Translations under genes and position numbers: made by a program
DNA from: Amylostereum areolatum
Lineage: Eukaryota > Basidiomycota > Agaricomycetes > Russulales > Stereaceae
Reading direction: 5' to 3'
Length of the DNA: 64,000 nt
Assembly (NCBI GenBank): GCA_012932865.1
Contig: SAXG01000019.1
Location: 744,001 to 808,000 of the forward strand
The notes under the pieces: generated by a model
What the model was told of the DNA's origin: nothing
Database searches by the model: none
What the model saw: only the letters and a program-made list of their open reading frames with translations
In this document: positions 39,994-51,773 of the stretch, piece after piece
Layout of the letters: each line of letters begins with the position of its first letter
How positions within the stretch are numbered: position 1 is the stretch's first letter

Positions 39994-41213
39994 CCTGGAC
40001 AGTCTACCCTACGCCTACCTCGCACCCCTCTCCCCTATACCTCCCTCGCCGTCTCTACGACGTTAAAAACCCCCACCCTGGAACCCACCGCCGAACCGAT
40101 CTTTCTCACCTTCAATCTCCAAGCATTCAACCCCGATCGCAACACCCCGTTCCCCTGGCCCCGAGCAAACGCGGCCACTGTCGATCGCATACGAGCTCTC
40201 GAACTCCTCTGTAGGGAACATACCTGGAAGGTCCACAGAGTCAATTGCCGCATATACGTGTGGCGCTGGAATCACGATCACGGTAGGCAGACAATCCTCT
40301 GCCTCTACGCTCGTGTCGTTGCGTGCTTTGACGTAGATCGGAACCGGTTCGAATTCTCAATTCACTCCCCCACCTGGCACACCTGCTCCAACACCCATCT
40401 ACCTCCATCGATCATCCGACACAACTTCCCTNNNNNNNNNNNNNNNNNNNNNNNNNGTCCCTACCGTCTACAATTTCGCAATCCCCCACCGGAATCCACC
40501 CCGCCACCAGTCCTCCGTCCCACTATCAAGGGCAAGACCCTCCGCCACCGTCACACTCGAACACAAGATCCGCCAGGCTGTAAAAGCCGGCTACCTCACC
40601 CAGAAACTCCTCGGTCGTCGCCCCATCGCGGCCGACTTCTTCTAGAATCATCGCTTCCCAAACCTTCACCGTCCCCCCACCCCCGCGTTCCCCCCGGGTA
40701 TCTTCCGCGACTATTGTCCGTACGAGTACTCCATCCTCACCTCCCTAGACACCAAGAGACCGGTACATTGGGCCCAACAACCCTCCCGAAGAAAGCAGAC
40801 AGACTGGTATTCAAGGAGGCACTATCTCACAGACGAAGACCTTGATCTTGCAACCGACGTCCTTACTGCCTTCCTTGACCCACCCGCATCCTCTTCCCCA
40901 CTTGCCCCATCGATTCACTGTCCTCTTCCCCCCCAGGGGATTCAAGTTCGACAGCGTCACTAGGAAGTGGTACGCGTTCGACGGAACCGCAAGGAACACT
41001 AGGGCGCACAGTAGTTGGTAGCAACCCTCTAGTACAACCCTGTTCAGGATCTCTGGTTTGAGACACAACCAGGAACTCATCACACCCCTCGAATTCCAAG
41101 TCGTGCGTGAAGTCCAAATCGAGCTTGACGAAGCTGAAGACATCGCAAGGAACTCCGACGCCACAAGAAGCAGCCTTCACCGATCCCTCGACATCGCCCT
41201 CCCGCTGACAAAA
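39994..41213 (+). pseudogene. Element C: Met-free leader frames (with 25-N gap)
   Basis: Homologous to 36592-37797 of N. The first frame begins after the LTR and carries WRWNHDHGRQTILCLYA and SIHSPTWHTCSNTHLPPS, then runs into the gap at 40432-40456. It resumes with the Pro-rich part and ends ADFF before TAG (40642-40644 region). The second part is broken by small indels. From the TATA box at 39819 to the Gag ATG at 41214 there is no ATG in any plus-strand frame. Confidence 0.6.
40432..40456. other. Assembly gap, 25 N
   Basis: A run of 25 N within the leader of element C. A fixed round length suggests a placeholder gap rather than a measured one. Sequence to the right has many more indels than sequence to the left. 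Confidence 0.95.
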
Positions 41214-42188
41214 ATGCCGACGAAGAAACCAAAACCCTCGACCGCCTCCAAGCGTGAACTCGGCCCCAAGCCGAAGCCCTTCAAGGCGACAGACGTGACA
41301 CCCTCCGATTCGCCCTCGAGCTCCGCATGTTCCTGTGTTTAACAAAGATGTTGTACACACAGATGATGCCAAGATGATGCCCTCCTCGCCTGATGGAGGG
41401 AGACACGGCGAACTCCTGGGCCACGCACCGTGCATGAGCTCTTTGCCGATGAGGACAGAAGGAAGAAGCTGAAGACCCGGCGAAACCCCCAAAGCTCCAC
41501 TACAGCACCACAAGGAGCTTTCGGACAGGTTGGTCGGACTTCGTACCATCGACCAAAAATGAGGCCCAGTAAGATCAACGAGCTCACGATGACACCAGGA
41601 CGTCACTGACTTTATCACCGAGTTTGAATGCTGGCAACTATGCGAGTATGACGACGAAGCGCTATCCACTTTTCAAGAAAGGACTGCAGCGGAACTCGGC
41701 AAGCAGGTGGCCCGGTCTACCCTTCCCCACCAACTCGCGGAGTGGAAGGAGCGCGCCCGCCGCATCAACCACCATGGCTCGAGGAGAACCCGGAAGGAAG
41801 AGCAGTCAGTCCAAGGGGGCTGTCGCGCTCACCTCGAAGGTTTGACCAACGACTCCGTCGCCGCGTGGCGCCTTCACCAAACACCTCGACCCGCCCTGCA
41901 AAGCTGACAGACGACGAGCGTGCAAAGATGATGCGGAGGCAGTGCTTCATGTGTCGACAGGCCGGCACGTCTCCCGCGACTGCCCCAACCGCGACTCGAG
42001 CGCACGACGGTGGGGCAGTGAGACTGGTCTAAGCCCCTCCCCTGCCGAGCACGGCCGTCCACCATGCAAAGCCGCTCCGACCCGTCCAAAACCATTGCGG
42101 CATCACCGCCAGCTGAAGGATCTGGACGTGGAAGGTAAGGAAGGCAGTGGCACTGTTGAAGGATATCCTGGAGTCGCAGGATTTTTGA
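41214..42188 (+). pseudogene. Element C gag, copy 1 (many indels)
   Basis: ATG 41214 (MPTKKPKPSTASKRELGPK) corresponds to N's Gag start at 36591. The Gag core and a zinc knuckle region (FMCRQAG, near 41945-41985) are recognisable, but single-base indels break the frame at least six times. Ends with the TTTTTGA junction at 42182-42188. Confidence 0.8.
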
Positions 42189-45100
42189 AACGCCCCCAGT
42201 CGCGTCGTCTGGCGGAGGCAAAGGACTTGTATCATCGGCATCTTACAATCGCTTTTCTGTATTATCATCTATGACCTCATGTGAGCAATCGTATCCATCG
42301 TGTGTGCACCTCTCTACTGTCACGAAGAACAGGCAAACACCCTCGATAACGCTCAGAGTCAAGATGATTGGACGAGCGACAGGCCGACAATCGACCAGAT
42401 GCACTGCTTGACAGCGGTGCAGAAGGAATCATCATCAATCGAAGCTTTGCTGAACGCAAGAAGCTGACCACGAGAAAACTAGAAAACCCGTTCCCCGTGC
42501 GTAACGTGGATGGCACCGAGAACATCATGGGCTGGGTAGTGACACGACGACCCGCGAATCCGGATATACTCGCAAGACTCAAAGGCATACCATGAGGAGA
42601 AGCTGAGTTCTTCATCACCGACATCGGTGATCACGATATGATCCTTGGAACAGACTGGCTCGATGAGCATAACCCACCATAGACTGGCAGAAGATCGTGT
42701 TGACATGCTCCGCTGCCCTCCCTCCTGCACCCTCTCCGAACCGACCGTGACAAACCTTGCAACACAAGCCGCAACACATCAGTCGACCCGATCACAGCGA
42801 AAGGTTGAGCTGATGCGGCCCCTAAGGCACCTCTAGTCCCGGACGACCCCTTCCCAGAACCAGTGTATGTCTCCTGGGCCCCGATCCCTACTAGTATTTC
42901 CCGCGCGCAGGGTCAAAGGTGTTCGTATCCGCACATTCCATCTCTCACCTCTACCTGCCCGCCTTTTCACTGAAGAGACGACGAACGACCCAGGGTCTTC
43001 CGAGATGGGAGATCAATGGCCGCGTCGTGCTGGGATTCTTCCTGAAGTGACGGCCCTAACCGGAGGCAGTACCAATCCCGAGCGGGCTTCCCCAAGGCGC
43101 AAGAGCTTGCAGAGCACTCAAAGGAAATGCACGCCCCCAAACTTTGAAGACTTGGTTCCCCCTCCATACCGCGAACTTTGCACCCGTATTGAAAAGAAAA
43201 CCTCTGAACGACTACCCGACCGACGACCATGGGATCATGCCATCGACATGAAGGAAGGCTTCGAACCCAAGCCCTGCAAGATCTATCCGCTCTCTCCCCT
43301 CCGAGCAGATCGAGCTCGATACCTTCCTCGACGACCACCTGAAAAAGGGCTACATTCCCCATCGAAGTCGCCGCAGGCAAGTCCTTCTTTTCGTCAAAAA
43401 GAAGGATGGGAAGCTGCGGCCTGTACAGGACTATCGAGAGCTAACAAGGGTACCATCAAGAACGAGTATCCCTTGCCGCTGATCTCAGAAATTGTCGACC
43501 GCCTCAAAGGTGCAAAGATCTTCTCCAAGATGGACGTCCGCTGGGGGTACAACAACGTCCGCATCAAGGAAGGCGTGAGTGGAAGGCTGCGTTCAAGACG
43601 AATTGTGGCCTCTTTGAACCTACGGTGATGTTCTTCGCCTTATGAACTCCCCCGCGACGTTCCGGCAATGATGAACGAACTTTTCAAGGACCTTATCGAC
43701 TCGGGCAAAGTCATCATCTACATGGACGACATCCTCGTATTCACTCGAACTATGGAAGAACATCGGCCATAGTGCGACAGGTTCTCCAACGCCTACAAGA
43801 CAACGACTGTTCCTTAAGCCAGAGAAATGGTCTTCGAGCAGGACTCCGTTGAATACCTGGACTCATTATCTCCACGACAAGATCGCCATGGACCCCGTCA
43901 AGGTAGCTGGTATCCAGGACTGGCCGACACCCCGGACGGTCAAGATGTACATCTTCCTCGGATTTGGAACTTCTACCGACGCTTCATCAAGGATTTCTCC
44001 AAGATCGCACGACCTCTGTTCGACCTAACAAAGAAGGACTGCACATGGAATTGGTCGGCGGAATGCCAGACGCTTTAACGCACTTAAAGCTGCGTTCACC
44101 TCCTCCCCTGTCTTAGTTAGCCTGATCCAAGGAAACCCTACCTGTCGAAGTTGACGCCTCGGACTTTGCTACGGAGGTATACTCTCGCAGAAAGGTGACG
44201 ACGGTCACTGGCATCCAGTGGCGTATCTTTCCAAGGCCCTATCGAACCGAACGCAACTACGACATCTACGACAAGGACTACTCGCGATCATCCGTGCGCT
44301 CAAAGCCTGGCGCCACTACCTCGAAGGCGCCCCCGACAACGTCGAAATCGGACAGACCACAAAAACCTGGAGCACTTCAAGACGGCACAGAAGCTAGCCG
44401 CCGACAGGCACGTTGGGCTCTATTCCTCACTCGATTTGACTTCGCGCTCGTTCACAAACCAGGAGTATCCCATCGCCAGACCCAATGTCCCGACCAACCC
44501 GATCACAAGCAGGGCATTGAGAATGACAACAAGGAGCATATCTTGCTCGACCCCAAGTACTTCCAGTACGTGCAACAAGGCCAGGAGCAGTAACCTCCCT
44601 CGGCGATGTCGAACTCCCGACGAGTATCCGCGACTGCAAGACCAAGGACATCGAGGTCGTTCAAGCTCTGGATGCCATCTTACGGAATGGACCACGTACA
44701 CTCGTCAAGAACCTTCAAGAGTGGAACTATGAAGAAGGCCTGGTCCTGTTTAGAGGAAAGGTATATGTCCCTGCAGACGACGAGTTGCGACGCGACATTG
44801 TCAAAATGTACCATGAATCGCCCCTGGCTGGACACCCTGGTCGCTTCAAGATTACGAACTTGTGAGTCGTGAATATTGGTGGCCTGGCATATCTGTCTTC
44901 GTCCGCGACTTCGTAGCAGGATGCGCAACCTGCCAGTCGACAAGACACAGAGCACCGACCCACGTCGACATGATCCCGAACGAAGTACCCGACCGACCAT
45001 TTGGCGTCATCTCTACCGACTTCATTGTCGAGCTCCCTGACTGCGAAGGCTATAATGCCGTCAATGTCGTGGTTGATCGCCTCACCAAGATGGTGGTTAC

Positions 45101-45474
45101 CACCCCAGTACAACGAAGATCACCAGCGATGGCACGGCTGACATTCTCTTCGATAAGGTATACCGACACTACGGCTTAGCGGACAAATCATCTCGGATCG
45201 GGACCCCAATTTGCTGGGCAGGTATGCGTACACTCAACAGAGATCGGATCAAGTCGCCCTTACGCACAGCGTATCACCCACAGACAGACGGCCAACCGAA
45301 CACGGAAACCAGAACCTTGAGCAGTTCCTGAGTATTCTGCAACTACCGTCAAGATGACTGGGTGAAGTGGTTGCCCTTCTTCGAGTTTTCTCACAACTCG
45401 CACCCATGCAGCTACCGGAAAGGCCCCTTTGAAGTCCTCTATGGTTTCCTCCCGAAGATGTTACCCGTCTGTAA
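42189..45474 (+). pseudogene. Element C pol, copy 1 (many indels, 3' end missing)
   Basis: Fragments match N's pol in order: protease (ALLDSGAEGII, about 42400-42440), RT ([12 protein letters not shown], about 43540-43575; YMDDIL, about 43718-43735), RNase H, integrase zinc domain and core (about 44800-45180), and FEVLYGFLPKM near 45430-45460. At about 45475 the match to pol stops and the sequence jumps back to leader sequence through the shared word CACACCTG. The chromodomain and 3' LTR are absent. Confidence 0.85.
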
Positions 45475-48003
45475 AGCACACCTGTTCCAACACCCATCTA
45501 CCTCCATTGATCATCCGACACAACTTCCCCACGTCTACAATTTCGCAATCCTACACCAGAATCCACCCCGCCACCAGTCCTCCGTCCCACTATCAAGGGC
45601 AGACCTCTGCCACCGTCACCTCGAAACACAAGATCTGCCAGCTGTAAAAGCCGGCTACCTCACCCAGAAACCCTCGGTCGCCGCCCCGTCACAGCCGACT
45701 TCTTCTAGAACCATCACTCCTAAAACCTTCACCTGTCCCCCACCCCGCGTTCCCCGGGTATCTTCCGCGACTATTGTCCATACGAGTACTCTGTCCTCAC
45801 CTCCCTAGACACCAAGAGGCCGGTACATTGGGCCCACAACCCTCCCGAGAGAAAGCAGGCAAGACTGGTACTTTAAAGGAGGCAACTATCTCACAGACGA
45901 AGACTTGACCTTGCGACCGACATCCTTACTGCCTTCCTTGATCCAACCCGCATCCTCTTCCCCCGCCCGCCGATCCACTGTCCTCTTCCCCCCCAGGGGA
46001 TTCAAGTTCGACAGTGTCACCAGGAAGTGGTACGTGTATCGACGGAACCGGCAAGGAACACCAGGGCGTACAGTAGTTGAGTGGCAACCCTCTAGTGCAA
46101 ACCCTGTTCAGGATCTCTGGTTTTGGAGGACACAACCAGGAACTCATCACACCCCTCGAATTCCAAGTCGCGCGCGAAGTCCAAATCGAGCTTGACGAAG
46201 CGATGAAGAACATCGCAAGGAACTCGACACCAACAAGAAGCAGCCTTCACCCGATCCCTCGACGTTGCCCTCCCCACTGACAAAATGCCCGACGAAGAAG
46301 AAACCAAACCCTCGACCGCCTCCAAGCGCAAACTCGGCCCCAAGCCGAAGCCCTTCAAGAGGTGACAGACGCGACACCCTCCGATTTTCCCTAGAGCTCC
46401 GCATGTTCCTTCGTGTTAACAAAGATGTTTACACTACAGATGATGCCAAGATGATGCACTCCTTAGCCTGATGGAGGGAGACACAGCGAATCCTGGCCAC
46501 GCACCGCCGCATGGAGCTCTTTGCCGACGAGGACAAGAAGGAAGAAGCCGAGGACTCCGGCGAAACACCCCCAAAGCTCCACTACAGCACCTACAACGAG
46601 CTTTCGGACAGGTTTGGTCGGGACTTCATACCCATCGAACCGAAGATGGAGGCCCAGCGTAAGATCAACGAGCTCATGATGACTACTCGGGACGTCACTG
46701 ACTTCATCACGAGTTTGAACTGCTGGCAACTATGACGGAGTATGACGAGGAAGCGCGTGATCCACTTCTTCAAGAAAGACTGCAGCGAGAACTCGGCAAG
46801 CAGGTGGCCCGGTCGTACCCATTCCCACTGACCTCGTGGAGTGGAAGGAGTGCGCCCGCCGCATCAACACCAATGGCTGAGGAGAACCCGGGAGGAAGAG
46901 CAGTCAGTCCAAGGGGGCTGTCGCGCTAACCTCGAACGGTTCGGCCAACGACTCCTCGTTGCGCCGAGTCGGCACCTTCACCAACACCTCGACCGCCCTG
47001 CAAAGCTGACAGACGACGAGCGCGCAAAGATGATGCGTGAGGGCAGGTGCTTCATGTGTCGACAGGCCGGTCACGTCTCCCGCGACTGCCCCAAACGCGA
47101 CTCGACTGCGCGCGACGGGTAGGCGCAGTGGAGACTGGATCTAAGGCCCCTCCCCTACTGACGAGCACGGCTCCACCCACTGCGAAAGCAGCCCGACCCG
47201 TCCAAAACCATCGCGGTGATCACTCGCCAGCTGAAGGATCTGGACGCGGAAGGCAAGGAGCAGGCAGTAGCGCTGTTGAAAAACATCTGGAATCGCAGGA
47301 TTTTTGAAACGCCCCCAGTCGCGTCGTCTGGTGGAGGCAAAGGACCTTTGGTATCATCGTTGAATCGTTTCGCTGTATTATCATCCATGCATACCTGTGA
47401 GCAATCGTATCCCCCGTGTTGTATCTGTCTACCGTCACCAAGAACAGGCAAACACCATCGATCACGCTCAAGGTCAAGTGATTGGACGAGCTACCAAAAA
47501 GGAGAAATCGATGCAGACGCGCTGCTTGATAGCGGCGCAGAAGGAATTATCCTGACCGAAGCTTCGTTGTTGAACGCAAGAAGCTTACCACAAGAAGACT
47601 AGAAAAACCGTTCCCCGTGCGTAATGTGGACGGCACCGAGAAATCATGGGCTGGGTGCGCGACACAACGACCCAGTGGATCCGGATATACTCGCAAGATT
47701 CAAAGGCGTACCATGAGGAAGAAGCTGAGTTCTTCATCACTGACATCGGCGATCATGACATGATCCTGGAACAGACTGGCTCGACGAGCACAATCCCACC
47801 ATAGACTGGCAATGAGACCGTGTTGACATGCTCCGCTGCCCTCCCTCGTGCACTCTGTCCAAACCTCCTGTGACGAACCTCGCAACCAAGCCATGGAAAC
47901 CATCATCGGTCCAATCACAGCGTAAGGTTGAAGCAGGTAAAACCCCAAGGACACCTCTCGTTCTGGACGACCCCTTCCTAGAGCCGACGTATGTGTCTGG
48001 ACC
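45475..48003 (+). pseudogene. Element C second copy: leader, gag and start of pol
   Basis: This 2.5-kb stretch repeats the order of about 40380-42885. It has leader with ADFF-TAG (about 45695-45710), gag from ATG 46285 with a knuckle near 47050-47095 (CFMCRQAGHVSRDC), TTTTTGA at 47301-47307, and the protease part of pol (ALLDSGAEGI, about 47518-47550). It breaks off at 48003 where the LTR of element D begins. Indels interrupt every frame. It is either a tandem piece of a second C-type element or an assembly duplication. Confidence 0.75.
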
Positions 48004-48510
48004 TGTTAAGGACGGTCCTTATCACGTGACAAGCGGCTCAGGCTACAGTACTCTTACGCGTGAGAAGTGGGATCAGGTGATCCAGAGTCTCGGTTATACG
48101 AAGGTGGTTGTCGATATGCGAAGCAGTAAGTCTTCGCTGAAGACTTAGGCAAGCTTATCGACTTAGTTTGCTTAGGATTCTCTTAGCGTTTGAAGAGGAG
48201 GTTCTTATTAGAACAGTCCTGTATTTACAAAGAGAACGAGCTGGGGGAATAGCTCGTTCGTCGAGCCTCCTTTTATAGGAAAGGAGATTGAGCAAATATA
48301 TGTACATCTGGTAATGGTCGTATCAGGTATCTACGGGTACGCGACTGGGGCACAGTCGTGGCTGCGTCGTTGAGATGGCTACGATCTGTGGCACAGTCGT
48401 GGCTGCGTCGTTGAGACAGTACGAGCTGGGGCACAGTCGTAATCCGTCGTTTAGTGACGTCCTTCCTAATAAGGTAGTAGGAAATGGGATACCTTGATCG
48501 AGTTGTAACA
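48004..48510 (-). repeat. Element D 3' LTR
   Basis: 507 bp, TG...CA. It contains three spaced copies of GGCACAGTCGT within about 50-bp partial repeats (48350-48445), and a TATA-like TTTTATA (plus strand 48270-48276; TATAAAA on the minus strand). Confidence 0.88.
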
Positions 48511-48739
48511 CTAGCCCCTCTCTAGAATCGACATCCCGTTGATTCATGAACTGGATTACTGTTAAAGGGATTTCTTGAACGGGTTCTTGATCGCTTGCTC
48601 GTCGCCATCGTTGGAGGAAGACAGACGACACGAGGAGTGTAAGGACGGTAAGTCCTACGATCACGCTTAGAACAATGATAAGCGATTGAGGGGTGGTTGT
48701 AGTGAACATCATAAGGTCGGATGATTGAGTGGGCTGCAT
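48323..48739 (-). CDS. Element D accessory ORF with one membrane segment (138 aa)
   Basis: ATG at 48739-48737. After about 18 polar residues (Thr-rich) comes a strongly hydrophobic stretch SLIIVLSVIVGLTVLTLLVS, residues about 19-42, followed by QRWRRASDQEP. The basic flank on the C-terminal side suggests a single-pass protein with N outside and C in the cytoplasm. The last about 62 residues are encoded by the 3' LTR (48510-48323) and may not be meaningful. No cysteine-rich ectodomain or fusion peptide is seen, so it is not a recognisable envelope protein, but it holds the position one would have. Single copy here, so coding is unproven. Confidence 0.45.
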   Translation of the reverse strand: MQPTQSSDLMMFTTTTPQSLIIVLSVIVGLTVLTLLVSSVFLQRWRRASDQEPVQEIPLTVIQFMNQRDVDSREGLVLQLDQGIPFPTTLLGRTSLNDGLRLCPSSYCLNDAATTVPQIVAISTTQPRLCPSRVPVDT

Positions 48740-48838
48740 TGTGCTTCTACTTTCTTTTGCTTTGATGTTCGCTCCTTTATCCTTATCCGAAATCAGGCGA
48801 TAGAATTATATTATTCTACCGCTTCAGCAATGCCTCGA

Positions 48839-49201
48839 CTACTTTATGTCCTCCCCGTCTATCGTGGGAGACCCTAGCCGATGCCCTATCCTAGCCGTCA
48901 TCGCGTGGTTCAGGCTTTTGAACTGGGGCCCGTGTTTCTGGAAGAGCCCTTTGATGCCGCATCTTCGCTTCTTCGACTCCTGCATCGCCTCTTCGTCGAG
49001 GCTTCTCGGCCTCTTCATGGCGTGTGCGACGTCTGGACGGTTTAGGAGTTCCGTGACTCGTTTGAGATGACGGAGGAGTTCTTCGTCGCATGGGTCGGGA
49101 GTGGGAGTACGTGAAGGGAGGGCGAGAGGGAGGAGGAGTGGCAGGGGGAGTGCAGTGGTGGTGGAGAGGTTGCGCGAGGAGGAGGCAAGGGTAGAGGACA
49201 T
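48839..49201 (-). CDS. Element D accessory ORF with bipartite NLS (120 aa)
   Basis: ATG at 49201-49199; a TATA-like GCATAAAAGGG lies about 85 bp upstream on the minus strand. The N-terminus is Ser/Thr then Leu/Pro-rich; a helical middle reads EELLRHLKRVTELLNRPDV. A classical bipartite nuclear signal follows: KRPR, ten residues, SKKRR. No known domain. It may have its own promoter. Nuclear targeting of an accessory protein would fit an element integrating without nuclear breakdown, but that is inference. Confidence 0.45.
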   Translation of the reverse strand: MSSTLASSSRNLSTTTALPLPLLLPLALPSRTPTPDPCDEELLRHLKRVTELLNRPDVAHAMKRPRSLDEEAMQESKKRRCGIKGLFQKHGPQFKSLNHAMTARIGHRLGSPTIDGEDIK

Positions 49202-49576
49202 ATTGGTTGGTTCGGGTAGTGCGAGTTGGTTTGTTAGACGATGTCTGAGGATGTTGTGGTCCTTGTGGCTTTCCCTTTTATGCTTGCGATGGGATGGGCA
49301 GTGATGTAATCATTGCCATCAGTCGTAAGCGGGGATCCGTACATAATCAGATGCTAGTCATAAATAAGCGATGCTTCCAGCGCGTCGCATAGAGAATACC
49401 GAGTACTTCGCCTTCCTCATAGCGATAGGAGTATGTATAGTAGAGAAGTCCGAGGAAAATATGCGTACGAATGAGGGCGGCGCAGTCCGTGATCAGTCCG
49501 AGAAGTGTCGTAACGATGAATGCAGAAAAACGTGACGGGGATGATGATGATGAGGGAAAAGGGAAAGTCCGAGTGC

Positions 49577-51109
49577 TTAGATGGATAAAAGTTCGTCCGT
49601 GCGCTTACCAAGGTTCCGGCCAGTGATCCTTTGATTCCTCTGCTTCTGCAGGTCCCAGTCTTCTTCTTTCCAGAAGAGATCGTCGACGCGCCAAGAGTGG
49701 TTGAAGCGCGAAGGGGGTTCCTGCTGGGTGCGGAGTACTGCGTCTTCCCAGTACAACCACTGTTCGGTGGCGTGTTGGGCGGCTTCGCGCGTCAGGTTCT
49801 CACATCGCGTGAGGAATCCCAGAAGCTGCCTGTGGGCGGGGCGGTGGTGGTGGTTGGGTGGGTGGGTGTGGTGGTTGGTAGCGTCGGTACGTCGGAGGCG
49901 GGGGTGGGACATCAGTGTTCCTGGACCGTAACTGATATCCGGATGGCTCGGGAGTGGGCGAGGAAGAGGAGTCCGTGACCGGAGAGGGTAGCAAGACCGT
50001 GATTGGGGGAAGTGAGGGGGATCATTCTTGCGACGGGGACAATCTCGGCGGAGATGGCCTCGCTCGCCGCATTTCCAGCAACGTTTCCGCGGCTTCACGG
50101 GAATCGCGTCCCACTTCTTTGCGTCCATGTGGTCGGCTCGTTGCTCCATTGGTCCGAGGGATTCTCGGCTGTTTCTTCCGCCTTGTCTGCCGAACTGTCC
50201 GATTCGTCCGCCGAACTGTCTGACTCGTCCGTTGAGTCGAGCTCTTGTCTCCGGCGAGCGCGTTCCTCCATCATCCGATCGACTATCTTCTGGAGTTCGT
50301 TGAAGTTCTCCATTACCCGATGCATCGGGAGAAAGCGGCGTCTCTGGTTCGCTTGAGCGGTCTTCCGTCGGGGTGACAGGATCATGTTTACGTCGCTGTG
50401 GGGTGACTCGGGGATCTTGGGTGATGGGATCTCGAACGTGGTCGGGGTGCAAGCGTAAGAATGAGGGATAGGCAGGGGGACCCCCGTGCCACGGCATGGG
50501 AGTGTCGTCAGTAGAAACTGGGAATGGAGTTGGCAGTCTAGGCACCATTGGCAGCAGAGAAGATGTCCTAGGTACTTGTCGCGGACTTTCCGTTGGGGGT
50601 TTTCCAGCCGGTTGTCTGGGCTCTGGGGAAGCCAGGGGCTGTCCGGATAGCTCTCCTGGCGGGCTGTCTGGATAGCTTCCGGGTATTCCGTTTCTAGCGA
50701 CGGGAGGCTGGATGGGGTTAGTCTGGGTGATTCCGGGGATGGGTAGGGGTCCTGGCGTGTGGGAGCGGTGATGGGTCGCGGAGGGGCGTTAGGAAGAGAC
50801 GGGGGTCTGGCGAGGGCGGATGTGATGGGATCGGGTCGAATAGTGTAGCCCGGGGAGATGTGATATCCATGGAAGATGAGGTCGATGTCGGGGCCATCGC
50901 GTGACGACATATGGGGAACTCCGGTAGTTTCCATTCGCCTTCGGAGGATTTCTCCTTCGTAGCGGCACGGAAGGTGTGTCTTTCCCAGTTGAGCCAGTTG
51001 ACTCGATGTCCGACTTCAGTGAGGAACTTTCGGAGTTCTGCGACGTTGAGTATAGCCGCTGCGCTAGCTTCCGGAATCGTCGAAGAAGTTTGACCTCTCG
51101 TTCCTCCAT
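49577..51109 (-). pseudogene. Element D accessory region: CCHC zinc-knuckle protein
   Basis: Three overlapping ATG-started frames, 51109-50789, 50934-50095 and 50548-49577, look like one protein split by two frame changes. In order: basic helix EVKLLRRFRKLAQRLYS; Pro/Ser-rich stretch; helix HRVMENFNELQKIVDRMMEE with an acidic SDSSADESDSSAD tract; then CWKCGERGHLRRDC (about 50092-50030, CX2CX4HX4C); Pro/His-rich region; C-terminal aromatic part (WRVDDLFWKEEDWDL). Gag-like in layout, yet downstream of pol and on the same strand, and not similar to D's own Gag. It may be a captured gag or an accessory nucleic-acid-binding protein. Confidence 0.5.
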
Positions 51110-51773
51110 TTCGGTCGAGAGCGTCAGGTACCTCGAGTCTAGCTGGAGGAGTTCTCCGTGAGCATCTTGATGTGATTCTCCAAGATGTTCTGGACGTCGG
51201 CCGACTCCCTCTTGAGGTCGTCGATCCGTTCCCTGGCCTGCTCGAGCGCTACTCCGGCTATCATGGGCTATCTGGCTTTCTAGTATCGGGGAATCGGGGT
51301 GTTTGGACTTCCGTCGCTCCGGGCCACGGGGATTGCATTAGCACCTGTGAGGAATCCGGGTGCTTTAGTTAGGGTTCTTCTGTGTGCTTCTAAGCGGCTT
51401 ACCCCTTGTTCTTCCGTCCTGGTCCTGACCTAGACGGAGGAGGTACTGACTTAATTGCGAGGATTGCTGCCGATCGAGCGATGAAGCAGTCTCCGCAGAG
51501 GGCGCGTTCCTGTGAGTGTGGTGTACTTTGTTGCAGACGAGGCGGAGGCGGTCGACATTGCTGGGTGAGACGATTGGATTGGTAGAGAAGTGTTGGCTGC
51601 GTTTGGGGTGGTGGACATTGGTGATCTGTCGTTGAACCCATAGGGTTTTTATCCCCTCCTTTTGGCAGTGCATTCGCCTGAATGGTGTTGAGTCTCACCA
51701 GTGTTTACTTTCGTCTTGCGTTTCTTTCGTCGTGCTGGCCTTCGTTTGCTGCGTTACAGTGATCTCGTCAGGA
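51110..51773 (-). other. Spacer after D pol
   Basis: Short frames only. One stretch (51698-51365, two frames) shows VCNKVHHTHRN followed, after a frame change, by ALCGDCF. It is a possible but unproven zinc-binding fragment. Confidence 0.3.

Noticed and set aside
48323..48739. Calling the membrane ORF an envelope gene
   Set aside because: There is one hydrophobic span, no signal peptide, no cysteine-rich ectodomain or cleavage site, and the end is LTR sequence; only the position resembles env.
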